The translations under genes and the position numbers were made by a program. A stretch of 64,000 bases of DNA from Conoideocrella luteorostrata (taxonomy: Eukaryota > Ascomycota > Sordariomycetes > Hypocreales > Clavicipitaceae). The notes under the pieces were generated by a model. That model had not been told where the DNA came from. It made no database searches and worked only from the letters and a program-made list of their open reading frames with translations. The DNA lies in contig JASWJB010000046.1 of NCBI GenBank assembly GCA_032433595.1, positions 1-64,000 of the forward strand, written 5' to 3'. This document shows, piece by piece, positions 57,514 to 64,000 of this stretch. How positions within the stretch are numbered: the first letter of the stretch is position 1; every line of letters begins with the position of its first letter.

Positions 57514-60500
57514 ATGACATCCAAACGCGAGGCAACCCAAGGGACCATGTTCTCCTCGCTCCTGAGCCGTCCCAAGCGCGGATCTCGTCGCGTCGACATC
57601 CACAACCTCGCCGCCTCTCCCTCGTCAGGACCGCCGCAGCTACGTCGATTTACCGAAAGAACGCATGCAACGGCAGACTTTACGGAAGCCGATGACGACG
57701 ACGATGATGACAGCAACGAGGAAGATCTCGTTCGATTCGACGGCGATGCTGGTGAAGGTCAAGACGATGAAGAAGACGGAGAAGAGGACGACGGAGACAA
57801 CGGAGCAGACGAAGACAACCGCCATAGAGTATTACCTGTTCTTCCTCTATTTTCGGCAACACACCTTGGTAATGATGTTCTCTACAAACCCAATTCTGGC
57901 TGTTTCCAATTGTTTTTTTTTTTTCAAAATCAAAAAAATCTAGTCAAGCAGTTGGCTGATGCGATTTTGTGTCGCTCGTGTCGCTTTATTTCTGAGAGCT
58001 AACCAGCAATACGTCTGATAGATACCCTGCCGATCTATAACATCACACACTCTATTCGTATAATCGTGACTGCTCGCACAGAGACTTCACTAACATGGGA
58101 TCAACTTCGATCACCCCAAGTTTCGCAGTTTTTGGTAAAGCCCATGCAACAGCAGATCCGAACCCAGCATTTCTCAAGGGCCACAATATATGCTCTGATG
58201 GCAAACTGCTTACAGTTCAGTAAGGAAGGGCAGAGGTACGCTGCTAATGCTGGTATTAGCAATACGAGAGCCAAGGTCTGCGAACTCCTGGCCCTTAAAC
58301 TGCTGAAGGAGTACTCCACTAGGGAACTTATCGATGCTCTGGCTTATGATTTTTACCCTCTCCAAGGCCTCCCAGGAGCTCAGCCGCCATCGGCACAGAA
58401 CAGAGCTTCCCCCAAGGCCAAGCAGACCATGACTGCGTCAAGAACATCAACTTTGGAAGTTGCCATCCGAGCTTCTGCGAAGCATTTCCTAGCTCATCCC
58501 GTGGTGGTCCAACAACTCGAAGCAATCTGGAACGGTGCCATCACCTTCTATTCCTCCGCGGACAGTTTGCATCGTGAACTGCCACCCAGCCCTGTGATTA
58601 CCCTCAATGGAGATGCTGCGAAGCCAAATACGAGGACACCATTACTCGGCACTCTTCAGCCAAAGCCAGGCCAATATCAGGTTCCAGCCGGGAGGAGGAC
58701 CGTCATGCTCTACGACCCCAGGCAAGCCTCAATGTTCAAACTCTCTCGTCTTCGAGTCCCGCGGTACAGGTCTTTTCTCTCCACAGTATCTTTGGCCGTA
58801 TTGATTGGTCTGTTCCTTGCTGTACTGTCGGAAAGATCTGTCAGGATCACTGGGTTGGAATTAGTTTTCTGGTTCTGGAGTGCCGGTTTCATGCTGGATG
58901 AGCTGGTTGGCTTCAACGAGCAAGGCTTTGCCCTCTACATCATGAGCTTCTGGAACGTCTTTGACTTGGGAATCCTTGTGCTTCTAATCGCATACTATTG
59001 TATGCGAGCCTATGGCGTGTTCTTGGTTGATCCCCACCACTGGAATGCGATGGCCTATGATGTGTTGGCCGCCAACGCAATACTGCTTCTGCCCCGGATT
59101 TTCAGCGTTTTGGATCACTACCAATACTTCTCCCAGCTACTGATTGCCTTTCGCCTCATGGCTGTGGACTTGGCTGCCGTCTTTGTCCTAGTTCTCATCA
59201 TGTGCAGTGGATTCTTTGTCTTCTTCACCTCTTCTCAGGATGCCAGCGACGGCGGCGAAGTTGCATACAAGATTTTCCAAATTCTCATGGGATTCACGCC
59301 TGCTGCGTGGGATGTGTAAGTCATATCGCTATTATGTAAAATGGAAATGTTACTGATGACTCTTAGATGGCCGAGTTATAATTGGCTGGCGCGAATACTG
59401 ATGATGATCTTCCTGATTATTTGCCACTTTCTGGTTGTGTAAGTGTATTTTGATTTTGATGTTGTCGGGAGAGAGCATGCACATTAACCGTTTTGTTTCC
59501 AGGACAATACTGATTACGGTTTTGACAAATTCTTTCATGGCCATTGCTTCGAATGCTACAGAAGAGCACCAGTGAGCAACCCTCTGATCCCCGGCGTGTG
59601 ATTTTCTTCAAACTGACAAGTATTTGAAGATTTGTGTTTGCAATTAACACCATTTCCATGGTCAAAAATGACGCCCTGTTTTCTTATATCGCGCCTAGCA
59701 ACATCTTCGCTTGGCTGCTGATGCCATTCCGCTATTGTATGCCTCTGAAACACTTTGTTTGGCTGAACCGAACCATTATTAAGGTCACCCATTTCCCTGT
59801 ACTATTCATGATCTACTTGTACGAGAGATTCTGGCTTGCACCTTCTATGTTTGAGCCTACAGATCTGATTGAAAACCCGGGGAGATCCCGAAGCCGAGCA
59901 ATCTCATTTGGAGACGCGGCTCAACGAACTGCCATGTTTAGTCCCAACGTCCGAGTGCGCGAAGAGTCCGTCGCAGGTTTCCATAAAGACCGGGCTTTGG
60001 AGGAGGTCTTTCGTCGGGTGCCCGATGCAACGACGATACGTACTCAGCGGCGAAGTGAAAGACACAAAACTCAGACAGCTATTCGGAACTGGATGGACCA
60101 GCATGACGAAGACGGGCAGCCATCTACAAACTGGCCCACTGTAAACAGTCGCGCAGTGCCCGATTGGCAAAGGCGATTGAGCGTGGGCCGGGACAAGCCA
60201 TCCTCACACCCTAGGCAGGTGTCTGATGTCCGATCTATAGCAAGTGATCCAGCAGAGTTCATGTCCAACCCTGGTGTCTCATTCAGCACCAGCAACTCCA
60301 AGAGGCGTGCATCCAGAGTGGGTCGGATCGTGCCGGAGTACAAAGATCACACAGATGCAGATGGCGATGATGAGCTGGTGACAAATGATGAAGACGAGGA
60401 CGAGGTGACAAATGTTGGCAGGAGCCAGCAGTTTGAAAGACACGGTGTTGAGGCCGAAGAGGACTACTTCACCACGCCTATTGGAGGAACGCAATCTGCT

Positions 60501-61427
60501 AGGTTGGTGACCACTCACGGGTCGCCTGCAAACGCTGCGCCTGCTCCTATGCCACGGCAAAATCAACCAAGACGTGGCATACATAGTCGTACCCTCTCTA
60601 CAAATACGATTCTCTTTAACCCAGAGGACTCGCAACCCGGACCAGCAACCGCCTCGTCTCCAAAAACAAAACTAATACCACCACCTCGCAGGCCCACTAC
60701 AAGTGGTAGAAACACAGGTACAGCTTCGCCGTCGCACGGTGGGCGGCGCACCTCTCCCCGAAGGTCTCCGTATCTCTCTACGTCGAAGCCGCGGCCGATT
60801 TTAGCGTCACGCGGCATGACTGAAAGTGGTGGCGTAACACAGTCTGCGATGTTGAGCATTGCACCTCGCGACAGGCTTAGGGAAGCCAGAAGGTTGTCCT
60901 CGGTCGATTTGAGCATCATGTCTGATCACCTCGGAATTGACGATAACAATATTGCCATGGCAGGCAGCTTCCAGACGCAAATGGCTATGGCTCTGATGAA
61001 GGATAATCGTATGCGTGGGTCCGGGGGCGAGTCTGCTGCTGATCGTGACAGGATGGGACGGCTGGTCCTCGCTCGCATGAAGACGTTGGAAGAGAGTTTT
61101 GCCGATGTGATCAAGGAAATGCGAGATTTGAAAAACAGCTCCACCGCACCGCATTCAGGACGCAATTCATCAGGAGAAGAACTGAGGTCAAGGTATGGAG
61201 GTAGCAGCGGATATGATGGACCCAAGAAAGGCAGGGGTGACATGACGCCGAGAAAGGGACATGGCAACAGACCGGCGAGCCGACGGAGCATGAAAGAAGG
61301 CAAGATCGGGCTCCCAGCGAAACGAGATCCAAAAGGAAAAGCCAAAGATGTGACTTATTCATCGGATGACGCGCAAGGCAGCGGAGACGGAAACGATAGC
61401 TTCGTCAGGAAGGGAAGCTCCATGTAA
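57514..61427 (+). CDS. YVC1: Vacuolar TRP-type calcium channel, YVC1-like
   Basis: Five exons (57514-57868, 58022-59315, 59367-59438, 59503-59571, 59630-61427) give 1195 residues. The introns of 152, 51, 64 and 58 nt restore frame inside conserved segments. An acidic run (DDDDDDDSNEED) precedes the cytosolic helical domain (DTLPIYNITHSIR onward). Six membrane helices follow, from FLSTVSLAVLIGLFLAVL to the helix joined by exons 3 and 4 (LARILMMIFLIICHFLVVTI). The pore region is near SSQDASDGGEVAYKIFQILM, followed by GFTPAAWDVW. Yvc1 releases calcium from the vacuole on hyperosmotic shock. The C-terminal 500 residues are disordered, with an acidic patch and a short coiled coil (MKTLEESFADVIKEMRDLK). 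The first ATG is used; one at residue 12 is also possible. Confidence 0.92.
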
Positions 61428-62559
61428 AGGGACAGGACGTGATGATATCGGTTGCATTGGAGAGGTTAGCACTTTAGGCGCTCAGGGCATTATGAAGAGT
61501 GAATCATGTCGGCTTGGGAGGCTAGATGTCGACTTGTACGAGTAAGGAGACGGCGGGCGTGTCTGTAAGCATAAGGATCAAACATTGGGAACGGTGGATA
61601 CACGAGCAGCACCTTTATCGAAACAAAGCATGGCGGGAACAGAAGCAAATATTATCTTGACTTCATTACTACCAACCTAGCAGAGCAATACAGTAAGAAA
61701 TGCATCACATTAAACTGAGCATGCTTACCGCTGTTCCCCTCGGCAGGGTAAAATAGAGAGATAGCCAGCGACCCCGGAGAGCCCCCCGGCAGTCAGGGGG
61801 GTTACAGGCGGGGGGCAGGCACTTGGGTAGGCCAGCACTGGAGGCTGCCAAAACTTTACTTGTTCAGCCTGGTTGCCTGTCCTGTTGGCTGCCCTGTTGG
61901 CTGCCTCGTTGGCTGCCTGCCCCAAGCTGCCTGGCCTCACTCACACTCGCACCCAACCCGACCTCGACCAATACCAAGCAAGCTCCACGCATCGCATCCT
62001 TGATGGCATTCACTGCCTAGCCCCGGCGCCACACATTCGAGGCGCATGGATGGATGCATGGCTGGATGTACGGATTGAGGCGGCGCAGACCAGGCAGCCA
62101 ACCACTACCATGTCGTGGGATGGAAGCTCAACTCGACTTGACTGGAGTTTGTCATGCGTCAGTCACGCGTACACGTATGTAACGAGGTACAGCCCGTGTG
62201 GGCAGCGATGCTGTTGGTGCTGACATGCTTTGCCCTTACATCATGGTCCATCTCACACTTCTGGTAATTGCAACAACTACATTTTGTGTCTTTTTCATCC
62301 ACACCATATATTTCTGCCTGGTGCAATTCATGCGAGCTACGATTTTGCGCCACATCCGGGCTCCTCTCCTCAGGTCATTGATTGACTCACGAATTAAACC
62401 AAGTTCGCCCAAAATCTCCCCTCCTGTCCTCTCCCTCGAAAGCCTTAGTTACGTGCTTTGCGCGACCTTGAAGTCGCTTCGAATTAGTTGGCTGCCAGCT
62501 TGGACAAGTGACAAGAGCCTGTTATTCTGTGAAACAATAAGAGCAATACTTCTTGAATC
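61428..62559. other. Intergenic region
   Basis: These 1.1 kb hold a short tandem repeat (61881-61916) and no gene. The dispersed 9-mer is absent here. Confidence 0.45.
61881..61916 (+). repeat. Three-unit 12-base tandem repeat
   Basis: CCTGTTGGCTGC occurs twice in a row and then once with one pair of changes (CTCGTTGGCTGC). It lies about 640 bases upstream of the last gene. Confidence 0.75.
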
Positions 62560-64000
62560 ATGGATCCATCCCATTTACCTTATTTACACGTCCCTGATTT
62601 CGGAGACCGGGGAACCCAGGGACCGAACAGTTCTTCAAATACAATTCCTTGGGCTGTGCTGGACCCTTGGTCCGTCAACATGGACGACAAGACCGACGAC
62701 GCAACAAAAGCATCCTCCACGGCTGGAGCTATCAACTCCACCATTGACCCCCCTCTCTGCCCCGAGACCAAGACGAGATCGGTGCCTCCGAATATTTGGC
62801 GTGCTGCGGTTGACACCAACTTCAATCTACCCGCCGAGGGCATACGAATTGGGAGACATGTCATGACATTTGCTGACTTTGGGTGCGCGAGAAATGCGGA
62901 CCTGTTCATGGTCCACGCCGTTGAGTTTGAGCTCAACCAGGGAGATACGCTGGTTTACGTTGATGTGCCCAACATGCCCAAGGATCCGCGGAAGGTGGCC
63001 GACTGCGATAACATTGCCTACAGATCTCAGGCATTTCGGGTCCATTCCGAGAAGCTACGAGCTACGGGCTCAACAAAATTTGCCGAGATGCTCGGGCCAA
63101 CATACCAGTTTCGTATCCAGAGACGACGAAAGATGGTGAACAAACTGCCCGACGGCGTCAAGTATCTCCTGGACCTTACTCCACCTGCGGAAGGTGACGA
63201 ACTGGTATTTCAGATGACGGAAACGTCATTGACCCCTGGAATCATGGACTGGTGGACATCCTACCGATATCACGGTGCTGAAATTGGCCTTGTAGCTGGC
63301 CATGATGATATCTGCTGCTGCAAGCGCCAGATGTCCGACTATACGGGCTTCGGACCTGACGAGGATGAGCGCTTTGATAAGGACGGTTGCAGGCTACCGA
63401 AGCCTTTGGGCACAGCCGCAGCCCTCCCGCCTTTGCCTGTTGAGATGGTGAGATACAAGGAAGAAGGCAGAGAGAAGCTTCACGAAACCCCAGAATATCG
63501 CAAGATCCCCGACTACTGTCCCATTCGGCATCGAAATAGCATCATTAGGCTGATGATTATGCTGGAGGGCCGAGAGATACCCCTGGATTCCGCCAACCGT
63601 GTCTGGATGCTAGTGGCTGTGGCCAAGATCCTGGACTGCACATCTGTTGTCCGTGATCGAGTTGCCCAGTGGATCATGCAGGATAGAAACTGCCGGTTTA
63701 TCGAAGTATTACCGGAGGAGGCCCTCAAGATTGGTTATGATCTTCACCTGCAGGACGTAACCCAGACTGCGTTTCGTATTCTGGTCAACGAGATGGCTCT
63801 TCAAGAAGCTGCCACAGGTCATGGATCTGCTCCGAAACGAGCTCGGCCCAGGACCACAATTTTTGGAAGACGGACCGGTGAATGTAGCGACGAGCTGAAC
63901 AACATCATTCAGCATGCTGCTCGTGCTCTTGTAGAGCGCGTTACCGTAACCCACACAGAACTTCAAAGCGAAGACCTTTTCGATCGATGGGGTATTGGGG
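62560..64000 (+). CDS. Large fungal protein of unknown function, 3' end outside window
   Basis: An open frame starts at 62560 and is still open at 64000, giving at least 480 residues without an intron. I do not recognise a named family, though it looks like a conserved Sordariomycete protein. After a variable N-terminus, a block near residues 122-195 reads FMVHAVEFELNQGDTLVYVD, then YRSQAFRVHSEKLRATGSTK. The F-x-V-H-S-x-x-L-x-x-x-S pattern resembles the core of BTB/POZ domains, which often mediate protein pairing or ubiquitin ligase binding. A later block (CPIRHRNSIIRLMIMLEG; WMLVAVAKILDCTSVVRDRV; EVLPEEALKIGYDLHLQDV) is rich in helices. There are no membrane segments or signal peptide. Confidence 0.8.
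   Translation, partial: MDPSHLPYLHVPDFGDRGTQGPNSSSNTIPWAVLDPWSVNMDDKTDDATKASSTAGAINSTIDPPLCPETKTRSVPPNIWRAAVDTNFNLPAEGIRIGRHVMTFADFGCARNADLFMVHAVEFELNQGDTLVYVDVPNMPKDPRKVADCDNIAYRSQAFRVHSEKLRATGSTKFAEMLGPTYQFRIQRRRKMVNKLPDGVKYLLDLTPPAEGDELVFQMTETSLTPGIMDWWTSYRYHGAEIGLVAGHDDICCCKRQMSDYTGFGPDEDERFDKDGCRLPKPLGTAAALPPLPVEMVRYKEEGREKLHETPEYRKIPDYCPIRHRNSIIRLMIMLEGREIPLDSANRVWMLVAVAKILDCTSVVRDRVAQWIMQDRNCRFIEVLPEEALKIGYDLHLQDVTQTAFRILVNEMALQEAATGHGSAPKRARPRTTIFGRRTGECSDELNNIIQHAARALVERVTVTHTELQSEDLFDRWGIG

Noticed and set aside
1..64000. tRNA, 5S rRNA and CRISPR arrays
   Set aside because: I scanned spacers for tRNA B-box-like GTTCRANYC with a matching A box and for regular direct repeats with spacers and found none convincing; a covariance-model search would be decisive.

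Overview
The window is nuclear DNA of a filamentous ascomycete. I infer a Sordariomycete, probably Hypocreales, from protein similarity I recognise, from many short GT-AG introns (about 55-105 nt) with CTRAY-like branch points, and from a gene set of DASH, NuA4, BMS1 and TRPY-type channel genes with no synteny to yeast. Twenty-one protein genes could be modelled by joining exons. Nineteen have a recognisable product, one is a conserved 85-residue protein of unknown role, and one is a large disordered protein. A further gene runs off the right edge, and there are two probable pseudogenes. No tRNA, rRNA, CRISPR array or intact transposon was recognised.

Left part (1-25 kb): TDP1 (-) and an EPS1/TMX3-type ER disulfide isomerase (+) diverge. 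A broken metallophosphoesterase, a GNAT acetyltransferase and a secreted RNase T2 follow. SEC62 (-) and MED21 (+) diverge, an SDT1/PHM8-type nucleotidase (-) faces MED21, and a disordered 835-residue protein lies beyond it. EAF7 of NuA4 converges with the Pol I factor RRN5, and RRN5 diverges from the IRC3-like mitochondrial helicase.

Middle (25-46 kb): a six-exon KH-domain RNA-binding protein (-), then a 3.4 kb spacer, a gamma-tubulin complex component (+) and the DASH kinetochore subunit ASK1 (+). The next spacer, over 4 kb, holds one decayed ORF. The small 85-residue protein and the ribosome-biogenesis GTPase BMS1 follow.

Right part (46-64 kb): a reticulon-like protein (-), a TBC-domain Rab GAP (-), a 3.7 kb spacer, a YVC1-type vacuolar TRP channel (+), and a 3'-truncated gene of unknown function. 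These are mostly housekeeping genes of DNA repair, secretory pathway, transcription, mitosis, ribosome assembly and ion transport. They do not form a pathway cluster.

The strongest unexplained signal is not a gene. The 9-mer TACGGAGTA (or its complement TACTCCGTA) occurs at least 27 times, always outside the coding exons I modelled, where chance predicts about 0.5. Thirteen copies extend to GTACGGAGTAC. The copies concentrate in the long spacers, with twelve between the Rab GAP and the TRP channel.
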